Assembly (NCBI RefSeq): GCF_004011695.2
Contig: NC_082406.1
Span: forward strand, 124,001 to 188,000
Length of the DNA stretch: 64,000 bases
DNA from: Ascochyta rabiei
Taxonomy: Eukaryota; Ascomycota; Dothideomycetes; Pleosporales; Didymellaceae
Direction: 5' to 3'
The notes under the pieces are model-generated. The model ran no database searches. It saw only the letters and a list, made by a program, of their open reading frames with translations, and had not been told where the DNA came from. A program made the translations under genes and the position numbers. How positions within the stretch are numbered: position 1 is the first letter of the stretch; each line of letters begins with the position of its first letter. Shown one piece after another: positions 21,351 through 32,432 of the stretch.

Positions 21351-23207
21351 ATGCCAATGCCATGGGGGAGAAAAGCGCAGGAGGGAAAAGCAGCAGCACA
21401 TGGCCTTTAGCCAGACATGTTTTGGTTTGGGAGATTGCTTCCTCGGCGCGCCGGCATGGTATCCAGTCTTGAGAAGTAGAAAGCAGGTCTTTGTACGTGT
21501 TGAAGTCGTACACTGTGCGGTGTCGAAGTGGCGCGCTGATCGCTCGCGTTCGTTCGTGCGCTCCATCGTGGATTTTGGCTCCGTGGTCGTTTTTCACCCC
21601 CGTCTCGCGAGATCATAGGGTTTCGGTTTTTCGGTTTTTCGGTAGCGAGGAAAGGATACGCACGTGGCTTGGAAGATGAAGGTCTTGGAGAACATCTATG
21701 CAGAGCCAGATCCTTTTGGGTCGCTTGTTGGAACAAGTGGTCGAAGCGGAGAGCGAGCTGCGAGACTGCGATGGATTCCATTTATTTATTGTTCTGATTG
21801 CGCACGCTCGCAGGCATGAGTATGGTGTTTTTGCATTTCGAGATGTGCCTACTGGAAAAGAGAATGGGCCGGCAGATGGAAGTTTTGGGGTGTTTCAAGG
21901 GAGGTATGAGTTTGTTCATTGCCTCGAACCGAAAACATGGAGATGACCTGATAAAGCCTACGGCTGACACATGGTTTTAGGGTGTTTTGTTTTTGGTAAG
22001 CAGCAGTCCCAGTGAGTGTGGAACGATTGGGCTTCGAGGTCGTTGTATTTAGGGATCCTGTAGGAAGTCTTCTTGCACCCGCTTGAATAGCCGTCTCTGC
22101 CGCTTTAAAGACTAACGTGCGCAGGTATCAGGCATATTGTTTAGCGCTTACTCCTATCTTGGAAATGCTGTTGCAACATGAAGTCACGATCAAGCAGTAG
22201 ATTTGGAAATATCTCCAAACACTAGTTGAGATAGAGGACTTTGCACAGTGGGGGCAGTGGCCTGGTTCCATCGCTGAATCTATATTCCGCAACACCTGAG
22301 CTATTTAGAGGCATGAGAACATCTGAATTGGCTTTCGTAACAAGGGAAGAGCAAAAGACAGCTGCGGAAGTTACAAGAACATTTGAGAACAACAAAAAAT
22401 CTCTTTTCGACGCTTTTATTAGGATCTGGGTGTGAGCAGGCACAGCATTGATGTACTGAAGGAATATCAAAAATCCCCGGACTAAATATCGGAATTAGAG
22501 GACGACCTTGATATCGTCAGTGCGCTCTACAGCTCTGGCATATGTGGTTTTGAGATACAGGATGCTTCACATGTATTTTAGTGTTAGTATGGGCTGCGGG
22601 CTTCTCATGCAGAGTATCTCTGCGTCTTGGGAAGTGTTTTGATGGAATTGGATTCACTTTGCTTATCCAAGGAGGCCACGTAAAATCGTACAAAGAACCG
22701 TTTCGAAGCACGCTAGGAGTTGCAACTGCTTACTCACTTCCAAATCTTACCCTAATACATCATCGACGCGGATGTTAGTGAGCACTGTAAAGTACAGGAG
22801 AACATGGATTGCATTCCGCTCGCTCGGCCTTGGATGAATGTTTCAAAGAACGACGAAAATACTCCATCTTAATTTGTTATCTGATCTAAACTCATCATCT
22901 TTACATAGTCATACGATCCCAAATGCGTGCTTCTCTCTTCTCGCTCTCCGCACGAGCACAGTTTCACGGTGTGATTGAAACATGCCCTACACTCTGCAAA
23001 TCGCAATCTCCAAAGTCGAAACAAGCTTCTACATGTTCCATGCCGTCCTGAGCCAGCTGGTGTTTACATGCCACTTCCCGCCCACACCTCTCGGGGCGCG
23101 AAGAAACAGAAGCCTGGGTTTGGCTGGAATTCGGGCGGGGTTTGTGCATGCTGCGTGGGAGCCAGTGGCTAGGATAGGTCAAGTTAAGATGAGATAAAAT
23201 AGCCGTG

Positions 23208-23209
23208 GA

Positions 23210-23293
<84 letters not shown>

Positions 23294-23294
23294 G
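23208..23294. repeat. (AAAG)n microsatellite
   Basis: About 21 perfect tetranucleotide units, in the intergenic region downstream of the sirtuin gene. Confidence 0.97.
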
Positions 23295-23559
23295 AAAAGC
23301 AGAGAACAATACGCTAACTGTTAAGTGAGCTACGCGGGGATTCGCAGCTGGGATAGAAATAAAACAAGACAGGATAGATGTAGAAAGGCAGCTGAAGAGC
23401 GGGATTGACGGGATCGATGGCTGGAGAGGATAGAGGAGATACGAGGGTATCCAGGTATCTAACCACGCGACTTTTCAAACGAGACACAAAACTCCATAGC
23501 ACGTCGCCGTGGTTGTATGGCACCGCCATCGCCCACCCTTATTGTCGCGATCGAGCGTG

Positions 23560-23611
23560 AGAAGAAGAAGAAGAAGAAGAAGAAGAAGAAGAAGAAGAAG
23601 AAGAAGAAGAC
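23560..23611. repeat. (GAA)n microsatellite
   Basis: About 17 trinucleotide units lie roughly 90 bp past the stop codon of the sirtuin gene. Confidence 0.97.
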
Positions 23612-23701
23612 AATGGAATCGACACATTGCCGCTTCTTGAGAGCGTACAACCAGACCATTACGCGTGATGTGATGTGATGTGATTGATGTACTATCTTAA
23701 G

Positions 23702-25019
23702 CTACAGATTCGACCCTGTCCCCTTTTTATCTCTGGCCAAAAACGGGAATATATGATCCAGCCCACCACCAGATGTCGTTGGAGCGACAGCGGCTAACGT
23801 CTTCGAATCTGGATTCCTCGAAGGACGGAGATGCTGCTCTCCCTTTTCTCCTCCTTGCTCTTTCTCATCGTGGTCATCACCACGCGCTATCCTGCGGCCA
23901 GGGTGGTCGTCGAGCCACTTCTGCTGCGCCTCGCCCAGGCGCAGCGTCTCCTCGACGTCCTTTGTCAGCTGGTCGACTTGATCCTGTAGCGCCTCGTCGC
24001 GGGACTTGGGTGCGGGCTCTTTTTCTTTCTGGCCGGGCACGAACTGGCCGTCCTTTGCGGTGCGGGCCCAGAGGGCGTCGAGCTCGGCGGACCAGTCCAG
24101 CGCGCGCGCGAGCTCGCGCACGCCGGCGTCGCAGTCGTTGAGGATGAGGACGTCGTCGGGCCGCGAGCCGAGGTCACCGACTTGCTCTTTGTTGATTAGG
24201 AGGCGCGGGGTGGGGTCGGTGACGAGGTGGGGGAGCGAGGCAAAGGGCTGCACGGAGAGCGAGGTGCCGAGCACGATGCACAGGTCGGCGTCGGAGACGA
24301 GCTCGCGGTTGTCGAAGAAGTCGGCGGGGAGCTGTTCACCGAAGAAGACAATCTTGGGCTTGACGAGCCCGTTGCAGGCGGTGTCGACGCAGCGCGGGAC
24401 GGTCTTGTTCTCGATGTGGGTGAGCATCTGGTCTTTGGGATATGACTTCTTGCACTCGATGCAGGCTTGGCTGGGATGGTCAGTGACGTAGGGAGGGTAA
24501 GATGTGCAGGGTACGCACTCTGCGAAGCTGCCGTGGGCCTCGATGATCTTGTCGCCGGGGACGCCTGCTTCGCGCTCGAGACAGTCGATGTTCTGCGAGA
24601 AGACCTTCAGCAGCAGGCCCTTGTCGTGCAGCAGGCGTATGAAGGAGTGTGTGATGGTCGGTCGGTATTTCCCAGGATACAGCTCCTGCGCGAGCGTGTA
24701 GAAAGGGAGCGGGTTTTCGCGGAAGAAGGACAGCTCAAAGACAGCCTCGGGGTGTGGCAGGTTCAGGCGCTCGAGATTTGCGTAGAGGCCGGTTTCTGGT
24801 GATCTGAAGTCGGGGATGCCTGCTGACGTGCTGATACCCGCTCCCGTCTGCGTCAGGTCAGCGCGATTTCCCTTCCGGTAGCAGGGCTTGCCATACGAGC
24901 ACGACGATGTTGCGCGCCTTGCCGGCTTGTATGTACTGTGCGAGCGCGTCCGGGGTGCGGGCGCTCAGAGTCCGTGGCTTGGTGGAGGGATCCACCATGG
25001 AGGACTCCTCGTTGCCCAT
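23702..25019 (-). CDS. HST2: NAD-dependent protein deacetylase, Hst2-type sirtuin
   Basis: Three exons: 25019-24897, 24847-24519 and 24470-23702, with introns of 49 and 48 bp; 406 residues. The sirtuin core is complete: TGAGISTSAGIPDFR (42-56) for NAD binding, SQNIDCLE, the catalytic histidine in IEAHGSF, a zinc site made of ACIECKK and CVDTACNG, and PKIVFFGEQLP with VLGTSLSVQPFA. The C-terminal 110 residues are charged and disordered. Hst2 relatives are mainly cytoplasmic and deacetylate histone H4 K16 when they enter the nucleus. The upstream region carries a strong G-rich minisatellite. The start at 25019 (MGNEESSMVDP) is the first ATG in frame before the first conserved block. Confidence 0.95.
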
Positions 25020-26225
25020 CTTGCGGCGACCGACGTGTCCGCGGCTTCTGTTCTTGGGGCGCTTCTTTTCTGCTTTGGGCCGCGGCTTACTCTCGTGAGT
25101 GTCGCGGTACTCCTGACGTCGGCGACCTATGGTGGGTGTTGTTGGAGGGTGGAGGTGGGGTGTGGATGTGCAGGTAGGGCGACTGTGTCACTCTCTGTGG
25201 TGTGCGAGTTTGTGCTGGTGGGCGTAACGTTGGACGGTGGACGTGGACGGGGAAGGGGACGGGGAAGGGGACGGGGAAGGGGACGGGGAAGGGGACGGGG
25301 AAGGGGACGGGGAAGGGGACGGGGACGGGGAAGGGGACGGGGACGGGGACGTGGACGTGGACGTAGACGGGGAAGTGAACGGGGACGTGGACGTAGACGG
25401 GGGACGTGGACGTAGACGGGAACGTAGACGGTGGACGCGTCTCGACAGCTCAAGACCACAATCATGCAGAGCTGATGGCGGGGCTGCGTCATGTTGCGCG
25501 TGGCCAATGGGAGGGCGTGGAAATGGCAGTGCTGTTGACAAAGGACGGCATTTGGGTCATTTCAGCGTGCCACTTGTTCGGTGCATGCTGGCAATGTCAT
25601 TGTAGGTGCGAGGTGTACCTGGCACGACTGCTGTGTTCTGGGAGCTGGTGATGATGATGATGGTGGTGGTGGTGGTGGTGGAATGCAAGGGTCATGTGAG
25701 TGGAAGACGATTATAGGAATGCATGCACGTCGCTCCCCACGCATGGTTCATGGTTCGCAGTCAGTACGGATATTCACCTTGGGGCTTGGGGTTTGACAGG
25801 TAACAAGGTGGGTTCGTAGGTGCGCCAGCATCTTCACGGTTCAGCAGGTCGCATGCTCAGCGCCACTGCAGTCAGTCGGCCCGGAGAGGCTTCTTGATCG
25901 GACGGTGGATGAACTGGTGAGGTGGCGGAAGGAACGCTCGTCGTGGATGCATCGACAGAGTCACCGAGTGAAGATGCTCGGTTGCCGGTTCCAGCTCACG
26001 CCGTGCTGTGTTCCATGTCGCGCTCGCGGTTCGTGGCTGGTGCCAAGCAGGCTAGCTCGGACTGCTCAAGGCTTTCGCCGCGCGCTGACGGGCGTCTCCT
26101 GGCCATCACCCAACTTCGACCTCGCCCTCGACCGTCGACCGGCAGCAGCCCACGCCTGCTCTCAACCACCGCGTCTGTATCACAACCACCCGCACCCGCA
26201 TCCCCGCCCTGATACTCGCACCGTC
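25020..26225. other. Divergent intergenic region, about 1.2 kb
   Basis: Between HST2 (minus) and Srp1 (plus). It contains the G-rich minisatellite listed separately and a short (GAT)n/(GGT)n tract at about 25648-25680. Open frames over the minisatellite only reflect the repeat. Confidence 0.5.
25235..25440. repeat. G-rich 12-bp minisatellite
   Basis: Units of GGGGAAGGGGAC repeat about 8 times, then degrade into GGGGAC and GTGGAC hexamers. The plus strand has dozens of G4 runs in close succession, so it can in principle form G-quadruplexes. The tract begins about 220 bp upstream of the HST2 start codon. Confidence 0.92.
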
Positions 26226-27303
26226 ATGTCTCGCGGAGGCGGCACCACTCTCTACGTCACCGGCTTCGGCCACGGCACCCGCGCGCGCGACCTCGCCTAC
26301 GAGTTCGAACGGTACGTCCCCGTCGTCGTCCCCGTCGTCGTCCCCGTCGTCATGCCCCTCGTCGTCCCCGTCGTCCCCGTCGTCGTCGCACTCCCCTCGA
26401 CTTGTTCACGTGTCTACTCCCCCCTCCCCCCACTTGTTCACGTGTCTGCCTACCTGCCTGCCTGCGCTCTCCGTGCGCGCCGCCAGCTTCGCGCCTGCCC
26501 TCGACGCCCATCCTTCTTCGTCACCATCTAACACACGTCAAGGTACGGTCGCCTGGTCCGCTGCGACATCCCGGCCCCCCGCTCGGCCTCTTCTCGCCTG
26601 TGAGTATCTCCTTGCCTGCACTCGCCCTTCGGGCGTTAACTGTCCAGCAGCTTTGCCTTCGTCGAGTACGAGAGCCGCCGCGATGCCGATGACGCTTATC
26701 ACGAGATGCACAACAAGCGCATCGGCCGCGACGACTTGCTGAAGATCGAGGTACGTTGCGCCCTCCACCACTGACCTCCCTGGCTGACGGTGCCCAGTGG
26801 GCCCGCACACCCCCCTCGGCATCGTGGCGCTTCGATTCGGGCCGTGACCGCCCCCGTGCTGAGCGCGGCAGCGACCGTGGCGACCGCAGCTCTCGCGGCG
26901 ACGACCGCGGCGTCCCTGCCCGTGGCGACCGATCTCCGCGCCGCCGCAGCACTTCGCCTCGCCGCGACCGCGCCGGCTCTCCCCGCAAGGACGACCGCCG
27001 TGAGCGCGACTACGACCGCCGCGACCGCGACAGGTCCAGGAGCCCCGTCGACGGCGACCGTGAGATGAAGGACGTGCGCGACCGTGAGGATGACCGCGGC
27101 GACCGCGGCGACCGCGAGCGTGGCGACCGCGAGCGTGGCGACCGCGAGCGTGACGAAAGGCGCGAAGGCGAGGCTCGCCCTGCCGTCGAAGAGCGCAAGG
27201 GTAGGCTCCTCCTCCCTGCACACGACGACGACCTCTGACCACCCACACAGCCGATTCTCCTCCTCCCCCCGCCGCACACGAAGATCTCGACGTTGCCGAG
27301 TAG
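26226..27303 (+). CDS. SRP1: SR-type pre-mRNA splicing factor Srp1
   Basis: Five exons: 26226-26311, 26543-26599, 26648 (or 26651)-26750, 26798-27200 and 27251-27303; about 233 residues. The single RRM reads TLYVTGFGHGTRARDLAYEF, then YGRLVRCDIPAP, then FAFVEYESRRDADDAYHEM, matching the pattern of fission yeast Srp1. The C-terminal half is Arg/Asp/Ser/Gly-rich (DRGDRSSRGDDRG ... RDRDRSRSPVDGD), an RS-like domain with RGDRE repeats. It should bind exonic RNA and recruit spliceosome parts in the nucleus. The first intron (231 bp) is unusually long, holds a GTCGTCCCC-type repeat and ends in CAAG. The third exon begins at a tandem CAGCAG acceptor. Confidence 0.9.
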
Positions 27304-28360
27304 AGCTAGCACCCCCCGTCATGCTTCGCGCAGGCAGTGCTCCCTGTCAGATCATCTGTGTTGGCGTGTCTTTTACTTCCGAGTTGCTATATCATGGGTT
27401 CCAAGTAGCGGAAAACGGTCAAGGGTCCTGTCTTCTATCAGTGGTGGCCGAGCGAGCTCGCAGCCATGCACTCCATTAATCAATGCGCAGTCGAAAAGTC
27501 GGTTCGGATTCTTTCTTTGGCCGTCGGTACCAGCGATGCCCTCTCCGATGCGGTTCGGTCTGGACCCCGTCCACCTTCATCGGTCGATCGGTCGAACTCG
27601 GTTTTCTGTACACTACACGGTCGATCTCGGTAGCACGAACTTTTCCATCCCCCAACACTCCTCGATGTCCCCGACCCTCGTCCCGTCCCGTCCCGTCTCG
27701 TCCCGTCTCCGTCCCCGTCCCTCGATCCTGTTACGATGCACCAACCCCGATGCGATACCTCACACTACACCAGGTTTGTATGTTCATGTCTGTATATAGT
27801 CTTGCCGTCTCTGTTGTGATTGTGACGTCGTCTCCATGGTCGTGTTCAAGCTTCCATCTGAATATGCTGTGGACATATCAACCAATGCACTTTTACGCCC
27901 ACTGCTACCACTGTACCTGTTGCATTGTACAAGCTCCCTTGTCGCTGTGTGGCCGACAATTCTTTTACGTGATCCCAGGCAGTCCACGTACTATATCGCT
28001 CTGTTTTCGCGTGGCGTTGAATGTCTGAGCACAATACACGAGAGCTGCGGTAGTGCTTCAAAAGGGAACATGGGAACCATGCGCGAAAGACGATTTTTCA
28101 TTGTTTCGAGTCAGCGAACAGAATCCACAATAGCCAACTTCTACGGCTTGCTCCAGGCTTTTGTCTTGAACATTCTGCTTGCTCAGATCGCCCGTATCGA
28201 CAGAGACACGGAGGTGTGACATACCATACCATAGATGGACGATGCTAGTGAGCTAGGAAGGAAAACAAATGCCAGCGCCGTCACCGTCCATGTTGGTTTC
28301 CCACCTGACTGCAGAAGAGGTGGATGCTTACGCAGTATTACCCTCTTGCTCTCAGCGATG
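27304..28360. other. Intergenic, about 1.06 kb
   Basis: 3' flanks of Srp1 and of the minus-strand orphan gene. A CCCGTC-rich short repeat occurs at about 27680-27720. No gene is supported. Confidence 0.45.
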
Positions 28361-29036
28361 CTAGCGCTCAGCCATTTCGGTGCTGAGCCTGGAGCTGTAG
28401 ACGGAAATTCGATGCTGTAAACTCACTTCCGTAAGCGCAAGAAAGCGGACGTGAAGCCGGAATCGATCGGAGAGATCAGAGATCAGCTCTAGCTGGACTT
28501 TGTTGGAAGGATCAGAGTGTTCATGGATGAATCGAGGTAGCCTCTTCAATGTGATGCGTTGATCATCAACCTCGGCCCTGAGCTGGGCCCACAACCACCG
28601 AGACTGCTTCCATTTGAGGGAGCAACTTGAATCACACGCCACCTGGACCGCCTGGTAATATCTGAGGTCCGGATCGTTCACGGAAATGATCTTTGACCAC
28701 CACGATCACTACCTGCTGAACGACTTCTGGATCGACGTTACCGAGCAGGTGCCGCATAATAGTCTCACTCTGTATGCTTTCGTAGATGTTAACACCGTCT
28801 TCGTGATGTCTTAACGACTGACCGTTCGCCTCTGCTGACCAACGATACCATCTGATTGCTTGTCTTTCCGAGACGGGAATTTGTGCCACCCACAGGTCGC
28901 AACCAGGCGTGCTCCAATTATGCTGTTGGGGTGGTTTCTCAACATGACTTAGTTCATCCTCATACTTGTCAAACGCGTCAAGCTGGCCTGGCTGGAAATA
29001 TACCGATTTGTGCTGCGAAGATCCAGAAGCCGACAT
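28361..29036 (-). CDS. Uncharacterised protein, two exons
   Basis: Exon 1 (29036-28713, starting MSASGSSQHKSVYF) joins exon 2 (28651-28361) through a 61-bp GTAGTG...TTACCAG intron, giving about 204 residues. The join NVDPEVVQQ/AVQVACDSSCSLKWKQ is smooth and keeps frame. The sequence is rich in Trp, Gln and charged residues, with no signal peptide, membrane helix or motif I can name. A GTGAGT 45 codons from the end may start another small intron, so the last 25 residues are uncertain. It looks like a real lineage-specific gene because both exons have even, protein-like composition. Function unknown. Confidence 0.55.
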
Positions 29037-29929
29037 TTCCGTGCCGGTCGTTAAAACGCTGGGTGGTCTTTGGATGATATGGACGAACTGAAGGAAAACA
29101 AACGGGTAAGATAAGGTCTATACAGTCGTGTCGAATATTGAGCTTGCAGTCTGATCTTCTTGGCTTTTCTAGCCTTTCGCAGCGAACGATTAGGCACAGA
29201 AGCCATTGGTGTTAACATGCCTGACGACGCATTATCGGCGGCTGATGCAGGTAGCTGCTTAGACTGTATTGTGGTGGGGTTTCACGGCGCTGTAGAGTTC
29301 TGGTTGCGTATGCTCACAGTAGAGTTTCGTTAGTATGTTTGTTGTTCAAAGGTGAAGCTGGTCAAGATTGGATCATCTCAGCAATAGACGTAACGGTGGA
29401 AGTTCACGAAGGACGCAGGAAGGCGCGAACATGACCCATCAGGTGCTCAGGTGCTCAGGTGCTCAGGTGCTCAGGTGCTTAGGTTAGCAGGTAGAACAAA
29501 GTCTGTCTGTAAGCAGGCTCCGAAATTGCGCTGTGACAGCTTTGCATCAACACGCAAGGTCGTGGTGATCGATTGACCAAATGTCCAGGTGATGGCGCCA
29601 GACACGCTAGTGATGGATGAGGTCAGAGCGCATGCACAGCCACTTGACTCGAACGCTTTGCGTAGCATCCGTAACAAGGTGGAGATCTCATTTGCACCCT
29701 GTGTCACCTTTTCTCCCTTACACTTTTCCTCTCATTCATTCTGCCTCGACAGTGCGATTCCAACGGTACCGCATTCGATAGACAACAGTCGTGGTTTACC
29801 GGAAAAGAGTGGACCGACAGACTTGGAACGAGCACCGCCCAGCTTCGCCGCGCAACGCATCCGGCGACTTGCGACTGAACACCTTCACTCTTACATGACA
29901 CTCGTCGCCGTCACCAAAACCTACTGAAA
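29037..29929. other. Divergent intergenic region, about 900 bp
   Basis: A 10-bp tandem repeat (CAGGTGCTCA, about 4 units) lies at about 29438-29480. Otherwise it is the leader and promoter of the CYSTM gene, with no further gene. Confidence 0.5.
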
Positions 29930-30437
29930 ATGGATCCCAACAAGCAATACGTAGGTTTTCACTCTCACACTCCCATTGCAGTGCTCAGCACAACCGTCGG
30001 CGCAACTCCAGTGCTTCAACACCTCCTGCGCCACATGTCTCGGCTTGCATTACCGCATGTGATTCGGGCTCAGTTCACTAACTCCAATGTAGGGCGCACC
30101 GCCGCAGTATCCCCAGTCACCCCCACCGATTCACCACGATGCTGGGCCATACAACCAGGGCGGCATGCAGCCATACCAGCAAGGCCCGCCCAACAACGAC
30201 TACTACGGCAACTCGCCCAACCCCTACCAGCAAGGCGGACCGGGCTACGGACCACCTCAGGGACCTCCTGGACAGTACGGTCAGCCACAGCAGCAGATGT
30301 ACTATCAGCAAGGTCCACCACCACCGGGAGGATATTATCAGGACGACAGGAGGCAAGGGCAGAGCGGGAGCGGTGGACTGTTCGCTGGTCTTTGCGCTGG
30401 TCTAGCATGCTGCTGCTGTTTGGATTGCTTGTTCTAA
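29930..30437 (+). CDS. Small Pro/Gln/Gly-rich protein with cysteine-rich C-terminal membrane module (CYSTM-like)
   Basis: Exon 1 (29930-29950) encodes MDPNKQY. A 142-bp intron with a good CTAAC branch point and ATGTAG acceptor leads to 30093-30437; 121 residues in total. The body is repeats of PPQ, YQQG and GPP, disordered and typical of this family. The end reads GLFAGLCAGLACCCCLDCLF, a cysteine-rich transmembrane (CYSTM) module. Such proteins are tail-anchored at the plasma membrane and are linked to stress tolerance in yeast and plants. The exact role of this one is unknown. The small first exon is chosen because it supplies a start codon, the right phase and a typical leader. Confidence 0.82.
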
Positions 30438-31543
30438 GCAGAGGTCGTGATGCGAAGGAGCACGGCTGGAGAGGGAACCTTGCGGCAGGTCGTGGGCGAT
30501 GGTGCGCTGGCACGATACATACTCGATACTTCGCGCCTGCTGGACGGGCTAATTGCTAATCCTGACGGGCGGAAGGGATGCAGAGGAAGCGGCTCTTTAC
30601 GTTTCCTTCGTCAGAGATTAGGTCTTTTCTTTACATGTGCGTTCCAGAATATACTGAGATTGGAGACGGCACCCTTCGCAACACCAACGTAAGTGACACA
30701 CTTCTGCGCACGGGACTGCAGTTTGACTCTGTCCCGCGCATCACTGCGAACGTCGAGTTCCAGCGCTCGATCATGCACGTCTGCCCCGCACCTCCACATT
30801 CCAACCTCGCTGTCATGGTCCATCTCAGTCGATCATGAGAGCTGACGCAGCTTTCTCATCAGCCGCAAGCCGCTTCCCAGCCTCATGACATTGCCAGTCC
30901 CTGACAATCGCGCTAATCAATGCCCGAATCGTGCACTCTGCCCCACAGTCGGGAGGAACAAGGAACAACGCCCCAGCCGCACGGGCTCCACTTGGATTTT
31001 ACTCAGCTCCATGACGTCCCGCGCTCAACAACACAGTCTGACGACTGGGACACGCGTTGAGATCCACTGACGTGTGTTTCTATTTCTAGATGTATGTTGC
31101 GTTGGGAGGCATCGAGCATATAATAGTCGAGGTAGAAGCTGACGACACAAACAGTATCATCACAGACCATTAATCGCCACGAACACCATCACCCATCAAT
31201 AGCATTCACCAAGCCTCACGGACACCAGCTTGTTGCTCGTGGTGCAGACATCCGACTCCTTTACCACAGATTCACAAAGCCAGACTTCCGTGCAATAGAA
31301 CGCTGTCGAGAACAACGCATCGACTGGTTTTTCTTTGTCCTACGGTGCACCTGTTCTGCATTCGGAGACACTTTCGGACCTTCCGATTGCAACCGTAAGC
31401 CCATCTGCAGGGAAGCGGAGCTTAAGCTTGAAATAGACCGATCTTGCAAGAGACATAAACTGCTTGGTTTCCTGGACGACATTGAAAGCCTCGACTCCAT
31501 CGATCCATCAACCCTCCATCCCAACATCATTCTCATCGACAAC
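30438..31543. other. Intergenic, about 1.1 kb
   Basis: A TATA-like sequence (CATATAATAG) at about 31117-31126 could serve the secreted-protein gene starting at 31544. No other feature seen. Confidence 0.4.
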
Positions 31544-31960
31544 ATGAAGATCACCGCTTACGTCGCCGTTATCGCTGCTGCCGTCCCGGCTGTCTGGTCT
31601 CTGCCTTCAGGGCTCGTCGCGAAGTCGTTCAAGGTTCCCACATGCGGAGCTGAGACGTGTTTGGCTTCGTCAAATGGCACATTTATTGCCACCGGCGCAT
31701 CCAATGGCACTGCACCCAGCGACCTTGGACAACTATGCTCTCTTCCCCAGGAAGACGTCACACGTTATGTACAGACTGTACAACCGTGCATCGATGGCGA
31801 TGCAGGCAGAGCAAACTGCACGGAAGGGGCGATCTATCGTAAGTCAATCTTGACATACCAATCGAAAAGAGTGTGTCACTAACCTACAACAGAGTACAAA
31901 GACCTGCTGAAGAGTGTCTGTGCGAGCGATGCCTACCATAGGACCGTCCAGTGGGCCTGA
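31544..31960 (+). CDS. Small secreted cysteine-rich protein, CFEM-like family member A
   Basis: Two exons: 31544-31838 and 31893-31960, with a 54-bp phase-1 intron; 120 residues. MKITAYVAVIAAAVPAVWS is a good signal peptide. The mature part has six cysteines in the pattern CGAETC, LCSLPQ, QPC, NCTEG and SVC, plus N-glycosylation sequons. The ends of the pattern (Cys-x4-Cys at the start; Cys-Thr-Glu-Gly then Leu-x4-Cys at the end) and the phase-1 intron position match the two membrane-anchored neighbours at 32433 and 34488, so I treat the three as paralogues. It lacks the membrane anchor, so it is probably secreted. It could be an effector or an apoplastic binding protein; function unknown. 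Confidence 0.75.
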
Positions 31961-32432
31961 ATATGTTTCCCTCTTCGTCCAGCGTTCCTGCATTTGCGTT
32001 TACGATAACGACATCACGTTCCTTCAGCATCACAACGGAGTTTGGGGCATAGCATTTGCGCATTTACACACAAGACCGTCACGCATGACGTGAACACGCA
32101 CAACGCATCTACATAATCGATAATGAATACACTCCTTCACGCTCTCACATACTGCTCTCTTCTTTCAACGTGTTCGTGCTATACTTGGACTGATGGCAGC
32201 TGGCTGGTCTGGTGTTCACTGGCTGCCGTTTCAGCTCGGCTAAGTGGTGCAACATCTCTCACCTTCACTGCAGACCGTTTGCTTATCGCGATGGACCCAC
32301 TTGCAGCATCTTTCGGACCTTCACTTGAGCGGCCTGGACCCTGAGCACCGCGTTGCTATCGTATATCTTGGCCTCCAATCGAGCCTTCATTTGTTACATC
32401 ACTCAGTCCGGCGCGCTCCCACCTCCTGCACA
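31961..32432. other. Intergenic; may hold an unrecognised first exon of the next gene
   Basis: The neighbouring paralogue at 34488 has a signal peptide in exon 1, but the gene starting at 32433 has none. A frame at 32123 (MNTLLHALTYCSLLST) looks signal-like, but I found no splice pair that joins it cleanly. Confidence 0.35.

Larger units (their letters stand above)
20568..23701. other. Gene-poor region of about 3.1 kb
   Basis: None of the short ORFs here shows recognisable protein sequence. The region holds a RIP-marked tandem duplication (21041-21350), an (AAAG)n microsatellite (23208-23294) and a (GAA)n tract (23560-23611). The last two lie downstream of the sirtuin gene. I see no RNA gene. 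Confidence 0.5.

Noticed and set aside
25180..25541. ORFs encoding GEGDGEGD or PSPSPS runs
   Set aside because: They only translate the 12-bp minisatellite.
28640..28720. Frameshift in the orphan gene at 28.7 kb
   Set aside because: The frame change is fully explained by a 61-bp GT-AG intron that keeps phase 0.
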